Numbered from the stretch's first letter, positions 52,453 through 61,646 are shown. The stretch: DNA of 64,000 nt from Paenibacillus sp. BK033 (GCF_004345425.1 NZ_SLVP01000001.1:372001-436000); one strand, 5' to 3'. The notes: a model not told the origin generated them from the sequence alone. Numbers and translations are program-made.

Positions 52453-53838
52453 ATGAAAAAAAGTTCGATTTTGATGCTTACGCTGATTGCCGCGATGGCG
52501 GTTACGGGATGCAGCAGCAATAATGCCGGGAATAAGGGTGCAAAAAGCAACAATGTTGAGGCGAGTACGAACGCGGCGGCTGGCAGCAATACAGAGAAAG
52601 AACAGAAGCCGGCTGAGAAAGTTGAAATCTCCATCTCTTCATGGGGAGCACCGGACGAGCGCAAAGTTTTCGAAGCGGTACTCGACGAATTCCAGAAAGC
52701 GAATCCGAACATTAAAGTCAAATTCATTCACATTCCGAACGATTATACAACGAAGATGAATACCATGATCGCCGGCAACTCGGCGCCGGATGTGATCTTC
52801 ACAAGCGACGGCGACTTTCCCCGCTGGGTGAAGCAAGGCGCGTTTCTGGATATTACGAAGTATGTTGAGGCAAGCGGCAAGCTGGACCTCAATGATATGT
52901 GGGAAGGCGGTCTGAGCCGCTACCGTTACGACGGCAAAATTACGGGAACAGGCGGCTACTATGCGCTTCCGAAAGATATTGGCCCGACTGTTATGTATTA
53001 TAACAAAGCGATTTTCGACAAGCTGGGCGTTCCATATCCGAGTGCGGATACGCCTATGACTTGGGATCAAGCGCTTGAGATGTGGAAGAAGCTGACGGTC
53101 GACGAGAACGGTGACGGCAAGACCGACATCTACGGCGCGGGTCCGGTATGGTGGGAAGGCTTCGTTTGGGGCAATGGCGGAAAGATACTAAGCGATGACC
53201 GCAAACAGTTCACATTGAATGAGAAGGCTGCTTCCGATGCGATGCAGTTCATCTACGATATGACGAATACGCACAAGGTTGTACCGGATTCCCGGGCGCT
53301 GCAATCGATGAACGACGGTCAAATGTTCGAGGCGGGCAAGCTTGCGACGATTACGGGCGGCCGCTGGATGGTGCCTACATACCGCAAGCTGAAGTTTGAT
53401 TGGGATGTCGCTCCGATTCCGTCCAATAACGGGTCGTGGACAAACGGCTGGTCCGGTTCGGTTGGCCTTGGGGTAAACGCGAAGTCGAAGCATCCGGAGG
53501 AAGCGTTCAAGCTGGTTGAATTCTTCTCCGGTATTGAAGGCCAGAAGAAAATGACGGAGCTGGGCTTCCAGATTCCTAACTTCAAATCGATGTCCAGCGA
53601 CGAAGTATACACGCAGCCTGGCCAGAAGCCGGAGCATCCGGAAGTGTTCGTCAAGGCGGGTGAAGGCCAGCAGCCGGGGCCGTGGACGTACCTGCCAAAC
53701 GGCAAATGGCTTGATACGCTGAACCAAAACCTCGGCAAGTTCTGGACGGGCAAGGAATCGGCGGCCGACTACTTCACGAAGCTGAAGCCGCAGATTGAGA
53801 AAGACCTGAAGGAAGGCAATCCGGAACTCTTTCAATAA
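52453..53838 (+). CDS. Arabino-oligosaccharide ABC importer, binding lipoprotein (probable)
   Basis: A 461-aa family 1 solute-binding protein. Lipobox VTGC places the lipidated Cys at 20, followed by an Asn/Ala-rich tether. Conserved parts are MIAGNSAPDVIFTSDGDFP, GPTVMYYNKAIFDKLGVPYP, DENGDGKTDIYG and LATITGGRWMVPTY. Three arabinosidase genes downstream argue for an arabinan-derived ligand, like B. subtilis AraN. The ATG at 52453 (GAGGAGG upstream) is preferred because the signal peptide MKKSSILML starts there. Confidence 0.9.
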   Translation: MKKSSILMLTLIAAMAVTGCSSNNAGNKGAKSNNVEASTNAAAGSNTEKEQKPAEKVEISISSWGAPDERKVFEAVLDEFQKANPNIKVKFIHIPNDYTTKMNTMIAGNSAPDVIFTSDGDFPRWVKQGAFLDITKYVEASGKLDLNDMWEGGLSRYRYDGKITGTGGYYALPKDIGPTVMYYNKAIFDKLGVPYPSADTPMTWDQALEMWKKLTVDENGDGKTDIYGAGPVWWEGFVWGNGGKILSDDRKQFTLNEKAASDAMQFIYDMTNTHKVVPDSRALQSMNDGQMFEAGKLATITGGRWMVPTYRKLKFDWDVAPIPSNNGSWTNGWSGSVGLGVNAKSKHPEEAFKLVEFFSGIEGQKKMTELGFQIPNFKSMSSDEVYTQPGQKPEHPEVFVKAGEGQQPGPWTYLPNGKWLDTLNQNLGKFWTGKESAADYFTKLKPQIEKDLKEGNPELFQ

Positions 53839-53930
53839 TTCGTAACGACATGGTGCAGCGCGGATGCCGCGAACGGACGCGCTGCACCTTTTTAACAAGA
53901 ACAACTTAGAGAAGAGGGGGGCCAGCCCTG

Positions 53931-54839
53931 ATGAAGGACCATACAGTCAAGCCGCCGAAGCGAAAGTCGCTCTATCGCAGCGAGAAATGGTGGGGATTCC
54001 TGTTCATCGCCCCGCCGTTCATCGGCGCGCTTGTGTTTTTGCTGTATCCGTTAATCAATTCGCTTTATATGAGCCTCACGACTTTTAACTTCGGCCAGCC
54101 AGCCGATTTTACAGGCATCGAGAACTATAATCGCGCCCTGACGAACGATCCGCTTGTGTGGAAAACGTTGTGGAATACGTTCTACGCGGCACTTGGAGTT
54201 CCTGTCGGTATGATTATCTCCCTGATTATCGCGCTGCTGCTCGACCGGAAGCTGCGCGGCAGAAACTTCTTCCGGATGATGTTTTTCCTTCCGACGATCT
54301 GTTCCATGGTTGCGCTGGCGATGATCTGGCAGTGGATCTTTAATGCCGATTTCGGCCTGCTCAACTACTATCTGAGCGAGCTTGGCCTCAATCCGCCGGC
54401 ATGGCTTGTCGACGAGAACTGGGCCATGATCGCCATCATCATCCAGGGGGTCTGGGGCGGCATGGGCGTCAGCATTATCCTGTATCTTGCTGCGCTTGGG
54501 AATGTCCCATCGTCCTTGTACGAGGCCGCTACGGTGGACGGCGCTAACGGCTGGAACAAATTCATTCACATTACGGTGCCGGGAATTTCGCCGGTGACGT
54601 TCTTCATTCTGATTACTTCGCTGATTGGCGCGCTTCAGGACTTCCCGCGGTTCCAGCTGCTTACGGGCGGAGGCCCGAATTACTCCACGACAACAATCGT
54701 GTATTATCTGTACACCGTTGCTTTCGAGTACAGCGAGATGGGTTACGCGTCGGCAATCGCCTGGTTTATCGGCATCATTATTATGCTTGTTATTCTGATC
54801 AACTTCCTGCTGTCCAAGCGGTGGGTCCACTATAACTAA
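53931..54839 (+). CDS. Arabino-oligosaccharide importer permease, MalF/AraP type
   Basis: A 302-aa permease with six hydrophobic segments and EAA loop LYEAATVDGANGWNKFIHITVP. A 92-bp gap separates it from the binding protein, with no clear terminator. It pairs with the permease at 54855. The ribosome binding site is GAGGGGGG. Function in arabinoside uptake is inferred from context. Confidence 0.9.
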   Translation: MKDHTVKPPKRKSLYRSEKWWGFLFIAPPFIGALVFLLYPLINSLYMSLTTFNFGQPADFTGIENYNRALTNDPLVWKTLWNTFYAALGVPVGMIISLIIALLLDRKLRGRNFFRMMFFLPTICSMVALAMIWQWIFNADFGLLNYYLSELGLNPPAWLVDENWAMIAIIIQGVWGGMGVSIILYLAALGNVPSSLYEAATVDGANGWNKFIHITVPGISPVTFFILITSLIGALQDFPRFQLLTGGGPNYSTTTIVYYLYTVAFEYSEMGYASAIAWFIGIIIMLVILINFLLSKRWVHYN

Positions 54840-54854
54840 GGAGGGGTACGAATC

Positions 54855-55709
54855 ATGAGTACAATAACCGGCCGCAAGGAGAAAACAGGTGCAGCGCTCG
54901 TCAATACGGTTGTTTACCTGCTAATGATCATCGGTGGCGTCATCATGGCGGTACCCTTCCTGTGGATGCTGTCAACATCGCTTAAGCCGGACGGCGAAGT
55001 GTTCTCGTATCCGCCGCAGTGGATACCCTCAGCCTTTGCCTGGGAGAACTACAAGTTAATTTTTACGGATGCGCATATGATTCGAGGCTTCCTCAACACG
55101 ATGATTGTTGTCATCCCAACGCTCCTGATCGGACTGTTTGTCTGCGCGCTGTCTGCTTACGCGTTCGCGAAGCTGCGCTTCCCGGGGCGTGACAAGCTGT
55201 TTATGACACTCGTCGGCACAATGGTCATTCCCGGTGCGGTTATGATGATTCCGGCATTTATCATGTTCAAGACGTTTGGCTGGACCGACAGCTGGAAGCC
55301 GCTTATTATTCCCGGCATGTTTGGTGCGCCGATGACGATTTTCTTCTTCCGCCAATTCATTAAGCAGCTTCCCGACGAGCTAGAGGATGCGGCGAAGATC
55401 GACGGCATGAACCCGTTCGGCATTTTTACGAAGATCATTGTACCGCTTACGAAGCCGGCACTTATAACGCAAGGGATTCTATCCTTTAATGCAGGGTACA
55501 ACGACTATCTGGGACCGTTGATCTACCTCAATACTCCGGAAAAATATACGCTTCAGCTAGAGCTTGCTTCCTTCTCCTCCTACTATGCAACGGAATGGAC
55601 GCTTATTATGGCCGGCGCGGTCGTTGCGCTTGTGCCTACCTTGATCTTGTTTGCTTTCGCGCAGCGTTTCTTCATTGAAGGGATCGCTTTGACGGGTATT
55701 AAAGGATAG
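54855..55709 (+). CDS. Arabino-oligosaccharide importer permease, MalG/AraQ type
   Basis: A 284-aa permease with six hydrophobic segments. EAA loop LEDAAKIDGMNPFGIFTKIIVP and C-terminal QRFFIEGIALTGIKG are visible. Starts 15 bp after the partner with GGAGGGG. No ATPase gene follows, as in the other three importers here. Confidence 0.9.
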   Translation: MSTITGRKEKTGAALVNTVVYLLMIIGGVIMAVPFLWMLSTSLKPDGEVFSYPPQWIPSAFAWENYKLIFTDAHMIRGFLNTMIVVIPTLLIGLFVCALSAYAFAKLRFPGRDKLFMTLVGTMVIPGAVMMIPAFIMFKTFGWTDSWKPLIIPGMFGAPMTIFFFRQFIKQLPDELEDAAKIDGMNPFGIFTKIIVPLTKPALITQGILSFNAGYNDYLGPLIYLNTPEKYTLQLELASFSSYYATEWTLIMAGAVVALVPTLILFAFAQRFFIEGIALTGIKG

Positions 55710-55755
55710 GAATTGATTATTGCTTCTATATAGAAAAAAGGAGACAAACCAAACG

Positions 55756-57246
55756 ATGACTACTAACCATATCGTTGTGCACACGGACTGGACGGTCGGC
55801 AAGATCAACCGTCATATTTATGGACATTTCGCAGAGCATTTGGGCCGCTGCATTTATGAAGGATTATGGGTTGGCGAGGATTCTGCGATTCCGAATACGA
55901 TGGGGATCCGCAATGACGTGCTTGAGGCGCTGCGCAAGCTGAATATTCCGAACCTCCGCTGGCCCGGAGGCTGCTTTGCGGACGAATACCATTGGAAGGA
56001 TGGCGTTGGCCCCCGCGAAGCTCGGAAGAGGATGGTGAATACTCATTGGGGCGGCGTTGTGGAAAATAACCATTTTGGCACGCATGAGTTTTTCCGGTTG
56101 TGCGAGCTGCTGGACGCGGAGCCGTATATTTGCGGCAACGTAGGCAGCGGTACCGTTCAGGAAATGAGCGAGTGGGTCGAATACATGACATTTGACGGCG
56201 AGTCGCCGATGGCGAACCTGAGGAGGGAGAACGGCCGGGAAGAGCCGTGGAAGCTGAAATATTTTGGAGTCGGCAACGAGAATTGGGGCTGCGGCGGCAA
56301 CATGGAGCCGGAATATTATGCGGATCTGTATCGCAACTATCAGACCTATGTCAGACAATATGGCGACAACCGTATTTATAAGGTCGCGGGCGGTGCGAAC
56401 ATTGACGACTATCGTTGGACGGAGGTGTTAATGCGCAAGGCGGGCAATGTGATGGACGGTCTAAGCCTTCATTATTATACTATTCCGGGCAGATGGGAAG
56501 AGAAGAAATCGGCATTGGAATTTGATGAGCAGGATTGGGCGGAAACGATGGTCAAGGCGTTTCATATGGACGAATTGATTACACGCCACAGCTCCATCAT
56601 GGATCAGTACGATCCTGCGAAGCGCGTAGGTCTTATTGTTGACGAATGGGGCACCTGGTTCCTCACTGAGCCGGGCACGAATCCAGGCTTCCTGTACCAG
56701 CAAAATACGATGCGCGACGCGCTTGTCGCTGTTATTCATCTGCATGTCTTCCACAAGCACTGCAACCGCGTTCATATGGCGAATCTCGCTCAGATGGTAA
56801 ACGTGCTGCAAGCGGTCATTCTGACGGAAGGCGACCAAATGCTGCTTACGCCAACGTACCATGTGCTTGAGATGTTCAAGGTGCATCAGGATGCCGAGGC
56901 GCTTGCTGTTCATGGCTCCTTCGGAGAATACGAAGGCTTCGGCAAGAAGCTGCCGCAGGTAACCGTATCCGCATCGATCAAGGATGGCATGATCAGCGTC
57001 AGCCTCGCGAACCTTGATCCATTAAAGTCGTCGGATTTGAAACTCGAACTGCGCGGTTCGTCTTCAGGGTATACGGTTAGCGGCTCCCTCCTCTCGGCAG
57101 ATGACATTCGCGCGCATAATACATTTGATCAGCCCAACCGGGTGACGCAGCGGTCGCTTAACGATGCGTACTGGGCGGACGGCAAGCTGTCCGTTAAGCT
57201 GCCTCCGGCATCGGTAGCAGTCGTGCGGCTGACGCCAAACGTATAA
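55756..57246 (+). CDS. abfA: GH51 alpha-L-arabinofuranosidase
   Basis: A 496-aa intracellular GH51 enzyme of standard length. E175 (GVGNENWG) is the acid/base, the same number as in the Geobacillus enzyme, and E297 (VDEWGTW) is the nucleophile. [18 protein letters not shown] is another family hallmark. It removes alpha-1,2/1,3/1,5-linked L-arabinofuranose from short oligosaccharides. The ATG at 55756 has AAAGGAG before it. The stop overlaps the next start by one base (TAATG). Confidence 0.95.
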   Translation: MTTNHIVVHTDWTVGKINRHIYGHFAEHLGRCIYEGLWVGEDSAIPNTMGIRNDVLEALRKLNIPNLRWPGGCFADEYHWKDGVGPREARKRMVNTHWGGVVENNHFGTHEFFRLCELLDAEPYICGNVGSGTVQEMSEWVEYMTFDGESPMANLRRENGREEPWKLKYFGVGNENWGCGGNMEPEYYADLYRNYQTYVRQYGDNRIYKVAGGANIDDYRWTEVLMRKAGNVMDGLSLHYYTIPGRWEEKKSALEFDEQDWAETMVKAFHMDELITRHSSIMDQYDPAKRVGLIVDEWGTWFLTEPGTNPGFLYQQNTMRDALVAVIHLHVFHKHCNRVHMANLAQMVNVLQAVILTEGDQMLLTPTYHVLEMFKVHQDAEALAVHGSFGEYEGFGKKLPQVTVSASIKDGMISVSLANLDPLKSSDLKLELRGSSSGYTVSGSLLSADDIRAHNTFDQPNRVTQRSLNDAYWADGKLSVKLPPASVAVVRLTPNV

Positions 57247-58715
57247 TGGCGCGCGCGGCGGGGAGATACCGTCGTCTGTGGACGGGTATCGGCACGGCTT
57301 TTACGGCCGCGCTGCTGCTCGCTGGCTGCAGCGATGAGGGGAATAACGGAGAAGGCAAAGCGGAGGGCGCGCCAGTGTTCGCGGAAGCATCCGTCCATGA
57401 TCCGTCCGTCATCCGAACGGAAGACGGCACCTTTTATGTGTTTGGTTCGCATCTGGCGGCAGCGAAATCAACCGATCTGATGAAATGGGAGCTTATCGCA
57501 TCCGGCGTGGCTGACGGCAATCCGCTCATTCCGAATGTGACAGAGGAGCTGCGCGAGGCTTTCCAATGGGCGCAGACCGATACGCTTTGGGCTGCGGATG
57601 TCATTCAGCTGGCCGACGGCAGGTATTACATGTATTACAATGCATGCCGCGGCGATTCGCCGCTATCGGCAATGGGCGTGGCCGTGGCGAATGGCATCGA
57701 AGGGCCGTATAAAGATCTGGGCATCATTCTCAAGTCCGGCATGTGGGGGGAGCCGAGCGAGAATGGAGAGATCTATGACGCAACCATCCATCCGAACGTT
57801 GTTGATCCCGATGTCTTCTTCGACAAGAACGGCAGATTGTGGATGGTGTACGGGTCGTATTCGGGCGGGATTTTCATTATGGAAATGGATGCAAAGACGG
57901 GTAAACCTTTGCCTGACCAAGGGTACGGCAAGAAGCTGCTCGGCGGCAATCATAGCCGGATCGAGGGCCCGTATATGCTGTACAGCCCGGACTCGGACTA
58001 CTATTACTTATTCCTGTCGTTCGGCGGGCTTGATGCGGCAGGCGGCTACAACATTCGTGTAGCACGGTCGAAAAACCCGGACGGTCCATATGTTGATGCC
58101 GCGGGCAAGGAGATGATTGAGGCAAAGGCGGATCCGTCTCTTCCGCTGTTCGATGACCGTTCGATCGAGCCGTTTGGCGCAAAACTCGTGGGTAACCATC
58201 TGTGGAATGATCCGGCGGATGAAGGACGCGAGAGCGGCTATGTGTCGCCGGGTCACAACTCGGCTTATTACGATGAGAAAAGCGGACAATATTTTTTAAT
58301 CTTCCATTCGCGGTTCCCTTACAGCGGGGAGAAGCATGAGATTCGGGTCCATCAGTTTTTCCTGAACGCGGACGGCTGGCCGGTTGTTGCGCCGTTCCGG
58401 TACGCCGGCGAGACACTCCGGAAAGTTGGTAAAGATACGGTCGCGGGAGATTATGAGCTTGTGAACCACGGGAAGGATATCTCGGCGGAGCTGAAGGAAT
58501 CGGCATCGATCCGGCTTGAAACGGACGGCACCGTGTCCGGGAATGTTAGCGGTGAATGGCGACTGAACGGGGAATCCGGTCTGGGGCTGACAATCGCCGG
58601 CGTGAATTATGACGGTTATTGGCTCCGATCGTGGGATGAGGCGGCGGAGGCATGGACAGAGACATTCACGGTCCTGTCAAAGGATGGCGTCGCTATGTGG
58701 GGTGTAAGACGATAA
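57246..58715 (+). CDS. GH43 arabinanase lipoprotein (Abn2-like)
   Basis: A 489-aa exported GH43 protein. Lipobox LLAGC gives a lipidated C28. The five-bladed propeller carries the catalytic triad: D52 (VHDPSV, base), D187 (VVDPDVFF, pKa modulator) and E240 (SRIEGPYM, acid). A C-terminal beta domain from about 385 matches the two-domain layout of B. subtilis Abn2. It would cut arabinan at the cell surface and hand the products to the importer. It is the only secreted glycosidase in the window and starts on the GH51 stop codon. Confidence 0.92.
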   Translation: MARAAGRYRRLWTGIGTAFTAALLLAGCSDEGNNGEGKAEGAPVFAEASVHDPSVIRTEDGTFYVFGSHLAAAKSTDLMKWELIASGVADGNPLIPNVTEELREAFQWAQTDTLWAADVIQLADGRYYMYYNACRGDSPLSAMGVAVANGIEGPYKDLGIILKSGMWGEPSENGEIYDATIHPNVVDPDVFFDKNGRLWMVYGSYSGGIFIMEMDAKTGKPLPDQGYGKKLLGGNHSRIEGPYMLYSPDSDYYYLFLSFGGLDAAGGYNIRVARSKNPDGPYVDAAGKEMIEAKADPSLPLFDDRSIEPFGAKLVGNHLWNDPADEGRESGYVSPGHNSAYYDEKSGQYFLIFHSRFPYSGEKHEIRVHQFFLNADGWPVVAPFRYAGETLRKVGKDTVAGDYELVNHGKDISAELKESASIRLETDGTVSGNVSGEWRLNGESGLGLTIAGVNYDGYWLRSWDEAAEAWTETFTVLSKDGVAMWGVRR

Positions 58716-58744
58716 CACAGGTAAGATAGAGAGGGAGAGAGACG

Positions 58745-59704
58745 ATGACTGAACAGAAAACGACGCAGGCAACGGAACAACCTATTATTTTGCAGCGCGC
58801 CGATCCGTGGATCTACAAGCATGAAGACGGGTTCTACTATTTTACGGCCTCGGTTCCGGCATATGACCGGATCGAGGTGAGACGTGCGAGTACGATCGAG
58901 GGACTCGCAATAGTGGAGCCGGTCGTCGCGTGGCGAAAGCACGAAACCGGCATGATGAGCGCAAACATTTGGGCGCCGGAAATCCATTATATCGACGGTA
59001 AGTGGTATATCTACTTTGCCGCAGCCCGCACGACGGAGACGAACGACGGATTATTCGATCACCGCATGTTCGTGCTGGAGAACGCCTCGGCGAATCCGAT
59101 CGAAGGCGAGTGGATCGAGAAAGGCCAAATCAAGACGATGTGGGAATCATTCGCGCTTGATGCTACGACATTCGAGCATCGCGGCACCCGTTACCTCGTC
59201 TGGGCTCAGAAGGATCCGGATATCAAGGGCAACTCCAACCTTTATATCGCGCCTATGGCGAACCCGTGGACGCTGGCGGCGGACGGGGTCATGCTGACAA
59301 AGCCGGAGTATGACTGGGAAGTGATCGGCTTCCTCGTGAATGAAGGGGCGGCTGTCGTGAAGCGCGACGGACGTATCTTCATCTCCTATTCAGCCAGCGC
59401 GACAAATCATCATTACTGCATGGGGCTGCTCGAAGCGTCGGAAGAAGCTGATCTGATGAATCCGGACGCCTGGACGAAATCGTCGCAGCCCGTGCTTAAG
59501 ACGGATGAGGAGCGCGGCCTGTTTGGACCGGGCCATAACAGCTTTACAAAGTCTAAGGACGGTGAGGACGACATTCTTGTCTTTCACGCCCGCACGTATA
59601 AAGAGATTATTGGCGATCCGCTCTACGATCCGAACCGTCACACGTTCATCCGCAAGCTGGAGTGGAGTCCGGAAGGCAAGCCGATTTTTGAATCATATTT
59701 TTGA
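58745..59704 (+). CDS. GH43 intracellular arabinosidase
   Basis: A 319-aa single-domain GH43 enzyme without a signal peptide. Catalytic triad: D20 (RADPWIY), D139 (ALDATTF) and E200 (VNEGAAV). Single-domain GH43 proteins of this type are often exo-acting alpha-L-arabinofuranosidases that shorten imported arabino-oligosaccharides alongside GH51. The exact linkage cannot be read off. It lies 30 bp after the lipoprotein gene with GAGAGGGAG upstream. No terminator is visible after it. Confidence 0.9.
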   Translation: MTEQKTTQATEQPIILQRADPWIYKHEDGFYYFTASVPAYDRIEVRRASTIEGLAIVEPVVAWRKHETGMMSANIWAPEIHYIDGKWYIYFAAARTTETNDGLFDHRMFVLENASANPIEGEWIEKGQIKTMWESFALDATTFEHRGTRYLVWAQKDPDIKGNSNLYIAPMANPWTLAADGVMLTKPEYDWEVIGFLVNEGAAVVKRDGRIFISYSASATNHHYCMGLLEASEEADLMNPDAWTKSSQPVLKTDEERGLFGPGHNSFTKSKDGEDDILVFHARTYKEIIGDPLYDPNRHTFIRKLEWSPEGKPIFESYF

Positions 59705-59843
59705 TTAATAGGAAGACAGCGCGACTTAGCTTACCCGCCGAAGACGACCTTGACTCCGGAGGCTTTCCGTTTGTTCATCATGTTCCCTTGAAATTTTGCT
59801 TGTTTAAATGATAAAAAGTCATTAGAATAATGCTAGGGTAAAG
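59705..59843. other. Spacer without a recognised gene
   Basis: From the GH43 stop to the start of the MpsC upstream repeats. It is AT-rich in its second half, with no clear terminator for the arabinan operon and no clear promoter. Confidence 0.4.
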
Positions 59844-59862
59844 GAAATAAAGCTTTTGCCTA
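59844..59862 (+). repeat. 19-bp upstream repeat, copy 1
   Basis: GAAATAAAGCTTTTGCCTA recurs with one change at 60839-60857 in front of the second MpsC gene. It may be a regulatory site or a trace of gene duplication. Confidence 0.6.
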
Positions 59863-59900
59863 TTTAAATTGTTTTTTTATGGTTAACGACTAATTCGGCG

Positions 59901-59977
59901 TTAATGAACCAGAGACGGAGCTGGACATAAGCCTAAATAAGAGTTGGTTTCTTACAACTTTTATTTAGGCTTTTTTT
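59901..59977 (+). promoter_or_regulatory. Leader element E1: conserved hairpin plus terminator
   Basis: TAATGAACCAG, 8 variable bases and CTGGACAT (59902-59928) form a small hairpin and abut an intrinsic terminator. The terminator pairs AGCCTAAATAA (59930-59940) with TTATTTAGGCT (59961-59971) around an inner AGTTG/CAACT stem, then T residues. Nearly the same unit occurs at 61577-61646 before the sensor kinase. It looks like a transcription attenuator or riboswitch-like leader of a class I do not recognise. Confidence 0.6.
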
Positions 59978-60041
59978 GTCTCTATTAGAATTACATATTG
60001 AAGGTAAAGAGCAGGTTTACCTAAGACTAAGGATGGATTTT

Positions 60042-60746
60042 TTGGAAAAGAATGAAAAGCAAATTCAAAAGGAAATTGCGAGCCACATTGGAAGACTGCT
60101 CCGCGAGGCGTTCGGAAAAGGACCGCAATCGATTTTTGTTAATATCAGCCGCCCGTTTATCGTAATCTACTTGAGAAATTTCTTATCGCCAACCGAAAAA
60201 ATTCTTCTTCAACAGGATCAGGTGAATTCCGTGCAGCATACCCGTGACCTGGTCATGAAATCGCTGATGCCGGAAATAAAAGCGTATCTCCTGCTGCTTG
60301 CCGATATGAACATCAGGGAATTTTATTATGACTGGGGCTTTCATAATCACTCCGGCATGCTTGTTGGCATAGAGGCGGAGGATGAGTCTCTCGGGTTCAG
60401 ACCGCAGGAATGGTATTCGGGGAAAGAGGATCTGCACGTTGAGATCGATCGCATTAGTCAACAAATCCAAAAGAAGCCGGATGAAACTCATTCTTATATG
60501 ATCAATGACCGGACGCTCCTGGTCGTCAGAACTGGAATTCTGATCAGCCTCGGCAAAGAGTTGATCCGTCTTGGATTCGAAGAAAGCTTGAAGCTCGCGG
60601 AACGCAATCTTGAAAAAAGCTATTTAATGAACAGCAGCCGCTTCCCGGAGATCATCAAGTCGCAGATTTTAGACGTGTTTGTCGATTGGGATTTCCATGA
60701 AGATAAAAGCGTTATCGTATTTATAATGAATCCGAATCATAAATGA
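60042..60746 (+). CDS. MpsC family (DUF2294) protein, copy 1
   Basis: A 234-aa soluble protein of the family DUF2294, renamed MpsC after a staphylococcal membrane-potential locus. It contains two related halves of about 100 residues. Each ends in a (Y/V)DW...H...V-M/I-V block: FYYDWGFHNHSGMLVG and VFVDWDFHEDKSVIVF. The biochemical role is unknown. I place the start at TTG 60042, five bases after AAGGATGG, because the paralogue at 60876 has the same Shine-Dalgarno, spacing and TTG. The frame stays open upstream to 59976, but that would begin inside the terminator region. Confidence 0.8.
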   Translation: MEKNEKQIQKEIASHIGRLLREAFGKGPQSIFVNISRPFIVIYLRNFLSPTEKILLQQDQVNSVQHTRDLVMKSLMPEIKAYLLLLADMNIREFYYDWGFHNHSGMLVGIEAEDESLGFRPQEWYSGKEDLHVEIDRISQQIQKKPDETHSYMINDRTLLVVRTGILISLGKELIRLGFEESLKLAERNLEKSYLMNSSRFPEIIKSQILDVFVDWDFHEDKSVIVFIMNPNHK

Positions 60747-60838
60747 AGAAACGGATAAGATGCGGAAAAAGGCAAATAATAGGTAAAGTTTCGATTGTGT
60801 TATTCCGAATATATAACTACAATAAATCTGGGGCGGAA

Positions 60839-60857
60839 GAAATAATGCTTTTGCCTA
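60839..60857 (+). repeat. 19-bp upstream repeat, copy 2
   Basis: GAAATAATGCTTTTGCCTA differs at one position from 59844-59862 and lies 18 bases before the TTG start of the second MpsC gene. Confidence 0.6.
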
Positions 60858-60875
60858 AATTAAGGATGAATGATC

Positions 60876-61568
60876 TTGGAGAAAGAGGCTCAAGCCCAAA
60901 TAGCGAGCTACGTGGGCAGATTGCTGAGAGAGGCTTTCGGGAGAGGACCGCAGTCCATTTATGTCAGCATCAATCGGCCGTATGTCGTATTGTATTTAAG
61001 AAACTTCTTGTCGCCGACGGAGAAGATCCTTCTTGAGCAAGATCAAATCCACTCGATTCAATCGACTAGAGACTTACTAATGAAGTCGTTGATTCCGGAG
61101 ATCAAAGCCTACCTGCTGCTGTTAGCAGGCATGAATATTCAGGAATTTTATTATGACTGGGGTCTGCACAATCATTCCGGCGTTATGGTTGGGGTTGAGG
61201 GCCATGATGACCGGGGACAGCCATACCTCGGCAGCGACTATATAGGAAAAGACGAGCTTCAGCACGAGATCAGTCTAATCAGCCAACAGGTTCAGAAACG
61301 TCCGGACGTCCTATATTCTTGCCTGATCAATGATAGAACCCTGCTCGTCATTCGCGTTGGGATTCTGATCAGCATAGAGAAAGAATTAATTCGGATCGGT
61401 CATGAAGAAAGCTTGAAGCTGGCTAAACGGAATCTTGAAAAGGGTCACCTGCATAATAACGGTCATTTCCAGAAATTTCTAAACGCAAAGGTTACGGATC
61501 TGTTCGTCGACTGGGATTTTCATCTGGATAAAAGCGTCATGGTGTTCATTTTAAATCCGGGTCAATAA
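60876..61568 (+). CDS. MpsC family (DUF2294) protein, copy 2
   Basis: A 230-aa paralogue of the gene at 60042. Most blocks are nearly identical (SYVGRLLREAFGRGPQSIYVS, LYLRNFLSPTEKILLEQDQ, LVIRVGILISIEKELIRIG), so the pair arose by tandem duplication. The same two-half internal repeat is present (FYYDWGLHNHSGVMVG and LFVDWDFHLDKSVMVF). TTG at 60876 follows AAGGATGA by five bases; an ATG at 60870 is in frame but sits on the ribosome binding site. Function unknown. Confidence 0.8.
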   Translation: MEKEAQAQIASYVGRLLREAFGRGPQSIYVSINRPYVVLYLRNFLSPTEKILLEQDQIHSIQSTRDLLMKSLIPEIKAYLLLLAGMNIQEFYYDWGLHNHSGVMVGVEGHDDRGQPYLGSDYIGKDELQHEISLISQQVQKRPDVLYSCLINDRTLLVIRVGILISIEKELIRIGHEESLKLAKRNLEKGHLHNNGHFQKFLNAKVTDLFVDWDFHLDKSVMVFILNPGQ

Positions 61569-61576
61569 ATTGGTGG

Positions 61577-61646
61577 TAATGAACCAGAAAGATCGCTGGA
61601 CATCAGCCTAAGTAAAGCCGAAATAAGGCTCTTATTTAGGCTTTTT
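61577..61646 (+). promoter_or_regulatory. Leader element E2: conserved hairpin plus terminator
   Basis: Second copy of the unit at 59901. TAATGAACCAG, 8 variable bases and CTGGACAT (61577-61603) are followed by AGCCTAAGTAA (61605-61615), an inner AGCC/GGCT stem and TTATTTAGGCT (61632-61642), then T residues. It ends 40 bases before the sensor kinase start. It may terminate the MpsC transcript, control the kinase, or both. Confidence 0.6.

Noticed and set aside
59840..59868. Sigma-H or sigma-B promoter before the first MpsC gene
   Set aside because: AGGAAAT resembles a sigma-H -35 box, but no GAAT-type -10 lies at the right distance, and no GTTTAA/GGGTAT pair has proper spacing.
59901..59977. 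Known riboswitch (c-di-GMP, c-di-AMP, preQ1, guanidine, fluoride, purine)
   Set aside because: None of the consensus cores I know fits; the ACGG in the first loop is absent from the second copy, which argues against the guanidine-II type.
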